A DNA stretch of 64,000 bases from Selaginella moellendorffii (Eukaryota; Streptophyta; Lycopodiopsida; Selaginellales; Selaginellaceae). The stretch is from contig NW_003314272.1 of assembly GCF_000143415.4 (NCBI RefSeq), positions 1,943,944 to 2,007,943 on the forward strand. The letters are read 5' to 3'. Position 1 is the first letter of the stretch, and every line of letters begins with the position of its first letter. Both the position numbers and the translations under genes were made by a program. The notes beneath the pieces were generated by a model. It was not told the origin of the DNA. It saw only the letters and a program-made list of their open reading frames with translations, and did not search any database. This document shows, piece by piece, positions 30,640 to 43,139 of the stretch.

Positions 30640-33600
30640 ATTTATTTTAATTCGGTTAGATTAGCCTCAGTCGCCGATCTTTCTTTGTTTGTATTTTAGC
30701 AGCAGAAATTTTTCTCCAAGAATCTAATGCTTCATGTTCGTCGCAGAGACTTTTGACGCAGAGGACAGGCCTGGCAGACGGGCGGCCCGGTAAAGAAAGC
30801 TTGGTGTTCTCACGTTGATTTCAGTCTTGCCATGTCGTCGACATTGAAAGAGCAAGCAAGCTAATCCTGCTGCATGACGAGAATTTCTCGGCATAATTTA
30901 TCACTGGCTTCTAGACTCTGGATTCTTTTTCTTCTATTGAATGCCCGTTTCAGGATCACCTGGTGTAGTCTTCATCCATCAGATGCTAATTAATTAATTA
31001 AGTAGAACTCCATCTAATTTAACGTGGTGTCCATCTTTTTATTTATTATTTTTAATTTTAAAAAACATTTCACATAATTTACTACTATGAGTGCATGGAA
31101 TATGGAAAGGGAATACAAAAAATGTACATATCAATTACTCCAAAAACCTTAGTTTATATATAAGAGTGAGTGGTCCAAATTACATCCAATTTGATATCTA
31201 CTAAAATCCCATAATGTTAATATTAGTATATCACATCGTAGCTGTACACTTGGACCTCACATTATATTGCATGTAACAATATTTGGGTTGTTTAATAGTA
31301 GTTTCATTTTTATTTAGTATTTTTCAATAATCCAATTGATCAACAATTATAAGGATTTTTATAATTTATAAATCAAGATCTTATTGCATATCAACCTTTA
31401 GATGGTAGAATAAATAAGAATATACTAGGAAGTGTTTAGGAAAGTTTATAAAATATAAACATCTTTATAAATTATAAATACAAGATTAAACTAAATGAAT
31501 AGCAATCCTAGATGGTAAAATATTCTAGAATATTCAAAAATATTCTAGATATATTCACTACTATCCCAGTCCCTTGCAAGTTTTACTTAAGCAAAAAAAA
31601 AACCAAAAATTGTGATATATATAGCACTTTTTAGACCGGTAAAGGAATTCTCTCCCAAAAACCTATGGCATTTATAGTGTAGCATTCATCCACTATCTCA
31701 AAAACTCATTCCTCACCACATTTTTAGGATCTAAACTCATTTGTTTGGGCTAGGTTGAGACTGGCAATACAATGCTATATAACATGGCAATGGTTAAAGC
31801 TTGTGTGGAGTGACTTTGGAGCAACAAGTTATTAATGCCAATTTGCTATGGTATAGCACTGATTAGAGTGTAACCACTGATTAATTGAGTATATAACCAT
31901 ATAACCATTGATATGTTTTTTTTAACTATGTTAAATTGATTTTATAGCAAGCAGAGTTTAGTTATGAGTTTTTTATATGATTATGGTTTCTTAAGTTCTA
32001 TCATAGAGGAAAATATTATAGCTAATGCAAGAGCAGATTGTTGCATTAGGAGTTCATTACAACTTTAGGCATCCCAGAACAACAATAAATACCACAATTT
32101 CATTTTAGGATACAACATGCAAAAGTTGCCAAGGATTAAACTTGTAAAAACTCTTTTTTACTAGTGATTGCTTGGAAGAACTTGATACTCAAAATTTTGG
32201 AATTTAAAGGGATGAATTTTTACTTTCTGATAACTATTCTAGAGGAGAAAAATAATAAATTCAAAAAATCCAAGACAAAAGTTTTTATCCCTCTTGATAA
32301 AAAAAGGTTTTTCAACCACTAGTTAGAAGAAAGGCAAGAAAAAAAATTTAAAAATGATACTTACTTGAGTGTTATGACAGTTATCATAAAGATTCCAATA
32401 TTGCAACATTTAACTTATATTATAGAAGTTATAACAACATTGGGCTTAGAATATTTTTAATCATTAAGTTTGGTAGATGATACTTCTAGTGAAATAAAGA
32501 TGCAAAATGTTCTTCAAATATAGTGAGCAAATTTCATGATAAACAAAGAAAATATCCAAAATTAACATACTTTACGTATTTTTTTAATAGTCTTCATTTT
32601 ATCTTAATGGAGCTACATACATGTGTTTTAGAAAACCATGATAATTTTCTTAAAGAAATTCTAAGTAAATTTATAAAATATTTTATTTAAAACTCCTTAA
32701 GGTGTAGTTAAAATACAAAATCTAAGGTACCAACCCTGACACTAAGGCTATGTTCATTTTCACTATCTAATTGGTAGTCTAAAACCATATATATATTACA
32801 ATTTTGTCTTTCCAAAATTAAATTATATATTCAGAAGTGGTCATTCAAACACCACTCTTTAACATCCTTAGGATGCCCTAAGACATAAGGGGACATTATT
32901 CTTAAATATCTTTTTTTTAATCCTACAAAGCCCTTTTTCATCCATGATAGTGCTTATCAATATTGCCATTGAGTTAGGGACCAAAAACTCATCCACTAAA
33001 TCCTATTAACCTCATTATGTAACTATATCCTTAGTTATTAAGCAAGATTCCCTTTTCTTTTCCACAATTAAAAGCTTTAAAATGATATTTCAATATACCA
33101 TGACATAATGTAAACTCTATAAATACTCTCCTCACCTTCTGCCACCATAGTGCTCTAGCCACGTGGCTAGAGTGAGTTTTGATGAGCCACACAAGGTATC
33201 TAAGTAAATAGTGCTACCTATACTTGGATTATGAGCATTAATCATTCAATCTCTAGAAGAACTATAGTTAATTCTTGAACACTTCACCAAATCACTTCAC
33301 TTGTTTATCTATATTCATTTTAATTTTGGACTCTTTAATATTTATATTATCACCACATATGTATAACCATAATTTTTTTAAAGTCTTCCTCTTTACTATC
33401 CTATTAGGATTTACCAAGCCCTCTAGGGTCTAGGAGATATATTTTTGGACTTTCACTCCTTAGACTTAAACTCGGTCTTGGACTTTCACATGTCATAATA
33501 CTTGCCACGTGTTAATTAATATTGTATTATTTTCTAAAAAGTTGATTATTAATAATTTTGTATTCATTCCTCTAGTGCTTTGTTAAGAGTTCCACTCATG

Positions 33601-36340
33601 CTCTTGACTTTTTGAGTTGGAGTTTTTAATTAAAATATGTTACGTTCATTAAACTTCCACTTTGGCCATTACCATATAATCCAATTCTAATTTTGAAGAA
33701 ACTCCATAATACAAGTTGCAATGAAAGTAACCCACAATTCCTGTATAATTGGTTTTAAATCTAGAGTCTTGGATGTTTATAACATTATAAAATCAGATGT
33801 TTAGTCATGTTGGAAAAAACTATTAAATACAGGAATTAATTTCTACAATCTAAGAAAAAAGTTTAACTTATATATGTAAACTTATGAACCATTATCCCAA
33901 AATAGAAGTTACTTTTGTGAAAAATAGCATTGATATATAGGAAGTAAGATAGGGCAAATAATAATCAATTGTAAATGATATTGACATATAACTTCAAGGG
34001 GTGTTATTATATTCTTCATATATGCATATTTTATGAAGGGGTTTCTTCCATTCAAAAATATTTCATTTCAAGAAGTTGAATGGAAATATAAATATTCCTA
34101 CAACAAGTAACAAGGATTATTCTAGGTTTATCTTTATTTTCAATGATGTGGTTAGAAACAATTGTTAATGCTTGTCACTTTTGTGAAACCTTGAAACCTA
34201 CCTTATTTTTTGAAAAGCCTTTGTATTTAAGGTTTGACTGATAAATGGTGCATTACAACCACCCTTTATTATTGTCATATTTAATCCACTTCTTAAATTT
34301 TTATATAACATGCATTCCTCATATTTATAGTTAACCTCTTGATACTTTTATTAAAAATGTTTGTCTTGCTGCTTTTTATCTTTAGCAATTATAAATATGA
34401 AGTTAAGCTTACTTTGCTTCCCTCCTTAAATATCATAGTGGCCTTCCTTTTATCTAAAGGATCTTTACCCATTATGGTATTGAATTTACCCTAGCTAAAT
34501 TTATTTAGTATAGTTATAATTATTATAATAATTAAAACCTAGAACCAGTCAAAAGCCTTTCATCCAAGAAGGTTAGTTATATTTGAGTTGAACTAGTTTT
34601 TTAGAATTTAAACCAGCTCATTACCTTGAGTTTAGAATTTTATCAACCACTGCTTCTAACATGTAAATGATTTAAGAAATATTAAGCAATTTATAATACA
34701 TTTTTTACACACTTCGGTCACACTATAAACTAAACACAAAAGTAAATAGTTTTGAAGTTGTTTGACTTGTTGCATTTATGATTTATTTCTTAGTTTAATA
34801 ATAGTGCATTATAAAGAATTTGACTACCTAAGGACATTCTTCTCCAATATATATATATCATTAATGAAAGATTTGAACTTTGAGGGGCAAGTTTAGTAAA
34901 ATTTGAATTTAATTCTTAGACATATGATAACATTTCATTTCCACCTCCAACTAAGAAAAATCCCTACAACAAAGAAAACCATGGGTAAAAAATCAATGAG
35001 GACAGCTTATTAAATCTCCTTTTTTGACATTAGTATTAAAATCAAATATATCTCTAGCTTCCTTAATCACACAATTTTACTTACTGATGAATTTTGATTT
35101 TTTTCTTCCTTTTCTCATATGACTTCCATGCTTCATGTTAACAAGTGAAATGGATGATATTAGAATCCATGATGTCATGACAAATAATGGTCAAAATAAA
35201 TAATTTTCCAATATTCAAAAATATTCATTGAATAATCTAAATGGTATTCATTTCTTTCTCATCATCATGTGGTTACCATTGACTACGAATTCTACAATTT
35301 CTATATAAAACGAAGTTGTGTATTTGAATGATTGCAAATAGTTCTTGAGAACAAGATAACTAAAATGATAACAAGTCACAGCCACTAAAAAAGACTATGA
35401 AGGAACCAAAGTGTCAAGAAGGAACTAACAAATGTTTACTTCATTAACTTCTTTGTCCACTATAATTGGAGATTGGAAGTATAAGAAAGGGCTAATGATA
35501 ATCTTTTATCCTAGCCATGCTAATCCAATTCTTAGGGGAAGTAGTTTCCAAAGTCTAAAAGATCATCAAGCCTAAACACATCTTCACCACCATGAGCATT
35601 TATAGTTTTCAACTGTGTCAACTAGATTTCACTTCAAATTTCTTTATCCCTTCTTTAAAAAATTCTGACCAGCTCAAGCTATCTCTTGCCCTATTCTACT
35701 TGCTAACCATGCTACAAATTTCTTCTCAATCAGGCCTTCAAGATCCAGTGTTGCAAGTTATTCTTTGAAGCAATTGCGAGCAAATACTTAGATGAAGAAT
35801 TTAATAGCCTTTATGAATTTAATGCTCACTTCATGTCATATGAGTCCTTTCCAACACAAGAAATCATAGAAATTCTTCTCATCTCAATTAAGCTCACTTA
35901 GTTCTTATGTAACAAAGCTTGTCTCTAAATAAGAACCCACCATAATGCAAATGATGGAGTTGTGGTTGATTTTTTGCTTAGTGGTTTTTTCAGGCCAAGA
36001 ACACCTCATCAATCTCCATTCCTACTCTAACAAGCTGACTGCACTGTGAATCTCATCCAAGAAGCCAAGCACAAGATCAGGAAACATTTGGTAGAAATTT
36101 CGCTTTCCTTGTGGTGCTCAAATTTCATGATCATGAATTAGTAGCAATTTGACATAGCTAGCATGGATTTCAGAAGAAATGGGTATTCATTAGAACTAAT
36201 AGACTCTAGAGCAACCATTTTTTGAGATCAAAGGAAAAAATGACCTTACTTGAAGACTTAGAGTTTAGAGCAAGAATGAACTGGCTCAAGCCTTTTAACA
36301 TGGTTTATAACATCCAAACCTAAAACTATAATAAAAATTT
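30640..36340. other. AT-rich, gene-poor block
   Basis: The AT content rises sharply after about 30.9 kb and no supported gene is seen for 5.5 kb. An element related by inversion to 43.14-43.35 kb lies at 31.29-31.49 kb. Pieces near 35.7-36.2 kb are less AT-biased and may be decayed coding DNA of the hAT element at 36.34 kb, but I cannot identify them. Confidence 0.55.
31290..31490. repeat. Dispersed repeat, inverted partner at 43.14-43.35 kb
   Basis: The segment with CATATCAACCTTTAGATGGT, AATATACTAGGAAGTGT and TATAAACATCTTTATAAATT matches, as reverse complement and with many changes, the segment containing ATATATCAACCATTAGATAG, AATATACTAGAAAGTGT and TAAGCATGTTTATAAATTTT. It is probably an old transposon or MITE-like copy; termini were not determined. 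Confidence 0.5.
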
Positions 36341-36341
36341 C

Positions 36342-36560
36342 TCAATAGTAAACCGAGTTTTTCCACTCTCCAATAGCTCTTTCAAAGTTAAATGTTTCAA
36401 TAAATGGCCCTTCTAAGCTAATCATGAGATTTTCATCTATCAACTTAGTGGAAAGTTTATTTCTAAATGTTGTTTTCATTAGATTAATTCTACTATATCC
36501 ATGTTTGCAATTAGCAATTTTGCAACATTGTATCATACCAATTTTCACCAAGGTGGGAAA
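36342..36560 (-). pseudogene. hAT transposase C-terminal (dimerisation) remnant
   Basis: The minus-strand frame encodes DKFPTLVKIGMIQCCKIANC followed by KHGYSRINLMKTTFRNKLST and EGPFIETFNFERAIGEWK. This follows the C-terminal pattern of hAT-superfamily transposases (FPxLxxxA....xxTAxxERGFSxxNxIKTxxRNRLS...EGPxxxxFxFxxAxxxW). Start and upstream catalytic region are not recognisable; a TRIM element is inserted 60 bp away on the 5' side of this frame. It is a dead element fragment. Confidence 0.6.
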
Positions 36561-36625
36561 TTTGTCCATCTAAGATAAATGCTTATGAATAACTCCCTAT
36601 GTATTAATAAAACCTTTTCCCTTTT

Positions 36626-37957
36626 TGTAATGTACCTTATCTCTCTCCCCTTAAGCCAACTGGAAAAAGGGCAATTGCTTGATGAGAGAGCCCTTAATGG
36701 CTATTTTATCCCCATTTATCCCCCAAAGTTCCAAAGATCCACAGTGACAGTATATCCAAATCTCATCCCATGATCACATGCGCTACACTCACCCCCCTTT
36801 AGAGATGTCAATGTCCTCATTGACTATTAACTAACAACCCCTACTGAGCCAAGGGGAACTAACACCTCCATTTCCACAATCAATCTACCAATCCTTCCAT
36901 TGTGTAGACTAGCTATTCCATGTGAATCAACTAGTCATCCACCCGTACCGCAGTCCCACAGTGGATACCTTCGTCTGTGGATACTCCACACAAGAGGAAA
37001 GACGTATGCATGGATGCCCACTACGTACGATTTCAAATTTAGAAGTAGGAATATCCATCCCATAACTCACAATTGTAAGACCACCATCTCCAATATGCAT
37101 CAAGATAGGGACTTTTGTTTGCATGATGTGAACACGAGCAATGAGTTAACACCTCGTTGCAAATCATCTCTCCAAGAAGAGAAAATGATTTACGTGTTTG
37201 ATCCTTCGTTCCTGACGACTCTCTTTTCGGTCTCATCTTTGACTAAACCTTAAGCTTGCTTTCGCATTGCCTTCAATCCAATCCAAGAAAAGTTTATGAG
37301 AGAGCATAGCAATGACTACTTGAACCAATAGACTAATCCCTATAGTCTTGATTGATTCACTCATAATCATGCCTAGGAAGGATCCACTAGTGCCGTGCTA
37401 AACAGCGACGGACCAGCCTATTTGCCACTCATAGTAAACCTAGGGAAAGTTTATTTTCACCCATGGTACATGGAATAACTCATGGAACCACCGATAGGCT
37501 AACATTAATCCTGCCAACTCAAAGTGTAAACTCGAGTTGCTAATGCGCCTCACTCACGAGCCCAAGCGCAAACTCGTGTAACGGAACAACTCAGTCCACC
37601 CTATGAGCCCAAGAGCAAGCTCACATAATATGGAACAAAAAGGTAACCAAAACCTATCCCAAGGAAACAATGCGAAGTCTTTGCACCAAAACGTGTACCC
37701 ACTCGGATCATCGTTTTCATCTCTGCGTATGCAATGAGATTAGTTGCTCAATCTCATTGGATAGTTCTCGCCGAGACTCATACTCCGATACCAACTGTAG
37801 TGCACCTTATCTCTCTCCCCTTAAGCCAACTGGAAAAAAGGCAATTGCTTGATAAGAGAGCCCTTAGTAGCTATTTTATCCCCATTTATCCCCCAAGGTT
37901 CCAAGGATCCACAGTGACAGTATATCCAAATCTCATCCCATGATCACATGCGCTACA
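36626..37957 (-). mobile_element. TRIM (miniature LTR retrotransposon) 1, 1332 bp
   Basis: Two 162-bp direct repeats, 36626-36787 and 37796-37957, begin TGTA and end TACA and are over 90% alike by eye. They are flanked by the 5-bp target duplication CTTTT (36621-36625 and 37958-37962). On the minus strand the repeat at 37796-37957 is followed by TTGGTATCGGAGTATGAG, a primer-binding site like that for initiator tRNA-Met (TGGTATCAGAGC). The other repeat is preceded by the purine tract AAAGGGGGG. The 1-kb interior encodes no gag or pol, so it is a non-autonomous TRIM, inserted into older hAT-derived DNA. Confidence 0.9.
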
Positions 37958-37984
37958 CTTTTGCTCTTTAGTAGTTATACATTT

Positions 37985-38215
37985 TCAAAAACCATATTCC
38001 TCAAGAACTAAACATGAGCCCACATTACCATTCATGAACTCTCTTTTTACTTCTGGTGTTCCATAAAATAGAATAAATTCTTTTTGCTCAGCAACTCTAT
38101 AACCTTTTATGTCACACATAATTGATGGAAGATTGATAGTAATTAAGACCTTCATTAATGTAAAAGGACCCAAAATAACTTTAAGCAATCTATTCTTGAT
38201 GCTTTCTTTGGGCAT
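37985..38215 (-). pseudogene. Unidentified AT-rich coding remnant beside TRIM 1
   Basis: A 76-codon open frame with PFTLMKVLITINLPSIMCDI and KGYRVAEQKEFILFYGTPEV. It lies on the same strand as the hAT remnant and on the other side of the TRIM insertion, so it could be an upstream part of the same dead transposon or of an unrelated gene. No family was recognised. Confidence 0.3.
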
Positions 38216-38798
38216 ATATACAAATATCTCATAAATATCAATGCCTCTTGTAAATCTTACCTATTTGAGCATTTAAACATCTCCACCTTTGTAATCCTTT
38301 AACTGCACCTTTGTGACTACAATTAAAAGACCATTACTACTATATGAATTAACTTGATAACATATATTTGTAAGACACAAATCCTTAAACCCTAAAGTGG
38401 GGTTGAAAGGGTGTCATATGGTAGTGGCTAAAGCGGAAGTCCAACAAATATAACATGTTTGGACTAAAAGTTTTGACTTAGAAAGTTGAGAGCGAGAGTG
38501 GACTTTCTAACGAAGTGCTTTAGAAACAAGTATATAGCAATTAATAAGTGAGTCTCTAGAAAGGGACATAAAAAGGACTAACACATAGCAAGTGTCATGA
38601 TATATAAAAGTGTCAAGACTAAGTTGGGCTGTGGTATTTCGAAATATCATCCCAAAATCCTAGTTCATGGAAAGAAAGAAGAGTGGTCCTTTTGTTTGGT
38701 GACCAAGGGTATGATTATTGTAAGGAACTAACTCCCCGAGATGTTGGAGACAAAAAAAACCTTGAAATCATGACTGGAATGATAAAGGGTTTATAGGA

Positions 38799-38940
38799 TG
38801 AGACTGAGTTCGAGATTGAATCCAAGACCAAGTTCAAGACCAAGTCCAAGACCAACTTTGGGACCGAGTTCGAGACTAAGTCCAAGATTCGAGATCGAGT
38901 CTAAGATTGAGTCCAAGATCGAGTTTGAGACCGAGTCCAA
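38799..38940. repeat. 12-bp tandem repeat array
   Basis: About twelve imperfect 12-bp units of the type AAGACCAAGTCC / GAGACCGAGTTC. All units stay open in one frame, alternating acidic and Lys/Thr/Ser codons. No surrounding ORF supports a protein. Confidence 0.7.
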
Positions 38941-38997
38941 ATATTAATACAAGTCATGGGGTGAAAGTCTAAAGAGTGTGTCTCCCAAGGGGGGAGG

Positions 38998-39590
38998 TGT
39001 AAACTCCTGAGTTTGGACTTCCCGGGAGGTCACCCAACCCAGTACTATTCAAACCCAAGGACGCTTAACTCCAAATATCCCAAGACCCTTAACCGATTGG
39101 AAAACGGGGTGCACTCTTGTTCATAGGCCCTTTCCCTCTATATTTGAACCCCATGGATCATCTCTCAAGTCGTTCCCTTTGGTTGCTTACAATCCACCAC
39201 GCTTCCCTACAAGTTCACGCCCTCGTGAACGGAAGCTGAGAGCCGCAGCTCTCCTGAGAGCCCCGCTCTCTTGACACCCTACCCCTCAGGTCGAGCCCAG
39301 CAGGAGCAAACTGGACCAGCCAGATGTCAATCAACATGTGGTGTGATTCCCCTAGCCAACCAACAGAGTCGGACCTGAGACCCCTCTGATACCAAATGTA
39401 AGCTCCTGAGTTTGGACTTCCCGGGAAGTCACCCAACCCAGTACTATTCAAACCCAAGGACGCTTAACTCCAAATATCCCAAGACCCTTAACCGATTGAA
39501 AAAGGGGGTGCACTCTTGTTCATGAGCCCTTTCCCTCTATATTTAAACCCCATGGATCGTCTCTCAAGTTGTTCCCTTTGGTTGCTTACA
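38998..39590 (-). mobile_element. TRIM 2, 593 bp, nearly solo-sized
   Basis: Two 194-bp direct repeats, 38998-39191 and 39397-39590, run TGTAAACTCC / TGTAAGCTCC to TTGCTTACA and differ at roughly a dozen sites. The 5-bp target duplication GGAGG flanks them (38993-38997 and 39591-39595). On the minus strand the repeat at 39397-39590 is followed immediately by TTTGGTATCAGAG, a perfect initiator-tRNA-Met primer-binding site. Only 205 bp lie between the repeats, with no coding capacity. It is a very small non-autonomous LTR element. Confidence 0.92.
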
Positions 39591-39595
39591 GGAGG

Positions 39596-41600
39596 TTGCA
39601 GGAGGTTCTAAAAGTATAGTAGGGATAGTGAGGTCTAGGAATCAGTCTTGAAGGAACTCTCCAGTGGTACTTCCAAACTAACTTCAGGTTAAAACTGGGC
39701 TTAGGGGCATCAGGTGGGAGTGAGTATAGACTAGGGTGGTGTTAGAGGGGCCACCCAAGGAAGTGCTCAAGAGCAACTCCCACTCCCGAAATACTCCCGA
39801 CTCATGTGGAGTGGTGTCTCACTTGAGTACTTTATAGCTCATTGGTCTTTACTCTTCCTAAGGGTTTAGGCATTCCTTTTGGGATGGAAGTGGGGGAGTA
39901 GTGGTACCTATATTAGGTTGTTAAGCCATAATGTTCCCCCCCTCCCCCCCTCCATGTCCCGAAGTAAGTGTTGCACTCAAGGTTTGGGATTTAGAAGGCC
40001 CCATGATCAACTCTTGTTATACTAAAGGATGTTAGGGATTTGGAGGCTTAGTGTGTTTGGTTGCTTGTGTTTATAGGAAGTGTAGCCAAACTTTAAGTCC
40101 AGTTTAATCCGGGAAGGGAGATTGGAAGAGAATTTAGGAATCTGTGGATGGATGGTTAATGTTCTATTATTTGTGTAATGAGGTGTTAAAACCAAGTAAG
40201 ACCAAGTAAGAGCTAGTATAATAAGTGGGAACTTTGGTGAGGGAACTTAACTAAGGCCAAGGTAGTAATGGTTAGATAAATGAGGTAAGTTGATAAATTA
40301 AAAAAGAAAAATTTATCATTTACAATTATGTGGTGAGGAAATCCTAGAGGTTAGTAGGGCTTAATGAATGGCCCTTTAAGCACTAGATCAATAGTGGTGT
40401 TAATAAACATTACCATAGATAATGAGGGATTTGGTGGGGATTGAAAAAGGGATATCGAAGGATGGTGTTTTGGGGCATTATAATGATGTTAAAGTGTGGT
40501 CATGGGATGACCATTAATGGATGGATGGCTTAATCTTGGAGAAACAAGATTGTGTTGCGGGTGGCTTGGACTACCAATGAGACAACGGCAAATGGGTTAA
40601 AATGTTAATGGCATCTTTAGGTGTCGAAAGTGAGATTGGATATATAAAACACTTGGACTAATGCAAAGCTAATGTGGTTTTGAGATCACATCTAGGGGTA
40701 AATGGGTACCCCAAGGTAGATGAGGATTTATAAAGCTTGTGAGTGAGACTCATCCAAAATGTCAAAGACATGATTAAGTGACTAAAGTAGAATGGAAAAT
40801 TTAATTGTTTATAATGTTATTAAGGAAGTTTGCATTACAATTAACCTCATTATCCAAGTAATAGAGCTAAATCTTTACTACTCTATATTGCTCTATACAA
40901 CTATAGAGCTGGAGGCTTGTATAGAAATATTAGATAATCAAAAAATTATTAATATCATGGTTGCGGGAGGTTTACAATGAGTTCCACCTATTATGTAAAT
41001 CTTATCTCCTAAGTGGACATATCTAGGTCTAGTGACTTTGGAAATGCATAAGTATATTTTTGTTTTACCACTTCTCCTCATGTCACTAGACTTGTCAAGT
41101 GAGAGGATTTAGTAGTTCAAAAGAACTAGGTTTCTAAATTGTGATTTATAATGCATTTTAAGTATAAGTTAATGTACCAGCATAGAGAGTCACACCAGGC
41201 ATCTTAGGTGATGCCATTTGATGCCCAAGTAAGAAAGATAGTGAGTGAGGAGTACAAAAATAACATTATACCTATGTTAACTGGATGCTAAAAGACATTA
41301 TAAACCATGTATTATTATGGAAAGTTTTTGCTCTCCTCATTATAAAAGTGTTTTGGAAGTTCTTTCAATCTGGAAAGAAATGCAGGAGTTCTCTATGGGT
41401 GAACCATGGATTTCACAAAAGATAAGTAAGGCTGGAAATTCAAAACAAAATACTCATAGATTTAAATCATAGCTATTTTAAGGTTTGAATATTCAAAATT
41501 GAAAATCTATATACCGTTTTATAGAGCCTAATTGCCTATTCCGAAGACAAAAAAAAGAGACCTCGCCCAGTTTATCGACCAGCATAGATCAGTCAGTAGA
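39596..41600. other. Gene-poor repetitive-looking region
   Basis: About 2 kb with G/A-rich stretches and a C-rich run at 39935-39952. No supported coding frame. It may be an old element interrupted by TRIM 2 but no ends were found. Confidence 0.4.
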
Positions 41601-41625
41601 CACCAGAATCTGCCGCCGATGTAAA

Positions 41626-42833
41626 CTACAAAGTTTTGGCCAGCCCCTGCATAGCTCGAAAGTGAAGCGATGTCGATGGCATGACAAGCGGCCAGTCCTC
41701 CTCCGGGATACCTTCAATGTCGTTACCCCACGCTGTGAGTGTCCTATACTGCAGGAGGTCATACTCGATGAGACTGTTCACCTTGCCCATGGAAAGCTTG
41801 TTGCAGAGAGTCATGTAGGGCGTAATACCATTCTTGTGTTCCACCAAGGTGGACACTACGGTCTTCCAATCGTCCTTCGTCCAGCACGGCTTGTTAGGCT
41901 TGTTGGCAGGGAGGTCCTCTGGAAAGCAAGCAACCTGTACCTCCAAACGGCAGCTTGAGAGAAGAGAGGCCTTCACAGTGTCCCATGACTCAACACTCCG
42001 AGCAGCTCTGGATAGTAAGCCCATCCGGCCACCCATATTGTCCTTCCACAACTCGTCAGACACTCCACCGAAACCCCTTGGTAGGCGCGTCTCAAAGAAC
42101 TGGCGAGCTTCCGCTTCGTTTAAATCGCCTATGTTCAAAGTGTCTTCTCGGAGGCTGCCTATGTAGCCCTCAAGCCAAGTCCTGAAGAAGTTCTCCGAGG
42201 ACGCCAGCACCACATTCATGATGCGCTCCTGCTTCGTCACCATCACAAAGAAGGCAAGCAGCTGGTCGAGATGTTTCTTGGTCCCTGGATCTGTGGCCCA
42301 AGTGTGCAACCTGTTCGCCTCATCCAGAACGACGTCGGATAGGCCTTGGCATAGTCCCCGCCTTTCAGAACCAGGCTATTCCAAGACACACCGTAGGACC
42401 TGATAGCTGCAAGAACGCTGTCCATGTCGTCCGCCTCGTCCATCTGGAGCTCCAGTTGACCCTGCACCTCCTGAAGAACACCGCAGCTTTCCAGCTTGGT
42501 AGATAGAGTCGCCTTGACAGAGGGCAAAAAGCTGGACTTGAACATTCGGGCAACGCCCCTCAGAGTAACTGAGCCCGTATTGCGCATGTCAGCGATGGAG
42601 GATACTCCAGGGTACTCACCCTCACCTTGCTTCTGCAGGAATTCCCTCAGAAGAGCAATCTTCCCCGAATCCTTTGGTCCACTCACCACAACGAGATTGC
42701 CTCCCGAAACCACATCCCCCGAGTCACCTACAGCGGCCACAAGGCGCCCATTCAGCGCCGCGAGCTCGTCCTTCCTGTTGAAAAACGTCCGCCCCTGATT
42801 GAACTTAGAGAAGCGCCTAAGCATCGAAGCCAT
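41626..42833 (-). pseudogene. P-loop ATPase (archaeal-type/STAND-like), frameshifted
   Basis: The N-terminal frame starts at ATG 42833 (MASMLRRFSKFNQGRTFFNR) with GRTFFNRKDEL, then a P-loop VVSGPKDSGKIALLREFL. The frame carrying DVVLDEANRLHTWATD (Walker B) and the rest of the protein is shifted by one base near 42335-42360, and no usable intron bridges the two. In the P-loop the usual Ser/Thr after GK is Ile, another sign of lost activity. Joined, the two parts would make about 400 residues. The likely origin is an NTPase family multiplied in this genome; a second broken copy lies at 21.6-21.9 kb. A sequencing indel could mimic the frameshift. Confidence 0.6.
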
Positions 42834-43139
42834 AGCTAAACCTTTGCAGCCCTAAACCCAAAAAGTAAAACCCTTAGAAATACCTTACTAAAATTTTAGC
42901 TAGTAGTGACCATGGCAAATCTTGAATGCATTGAGCAAGGAACAGGCCATCTGCTGAGCTCCATCCCTACGATCATATAAGGAATGTGAGTTTTAGGGTT
43001 TGTGGATGGCATCGATGGTGTTTGAGGGACCTTCTATATACAACAGTTTTTAGTATGGTTTCGTTTTTAATTACATTTTTGCAAACTTGTAAGGGTGGAT
43101 ATTTACTTACCATTTAACGGTTATTATTCGTTTATATTT

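Noticed and set aside
32000-36000. Possible CRISPR-like or phage features
   Set aside because: No regularly spaced repeats; the context is plant nuclear DNA, where such systems are not expected.
36900-37253. 117-codon ORF inside TRIM 1
   Set aside because: No gag/pol similarity, and TRIM interiors are non-coding; likely chance.
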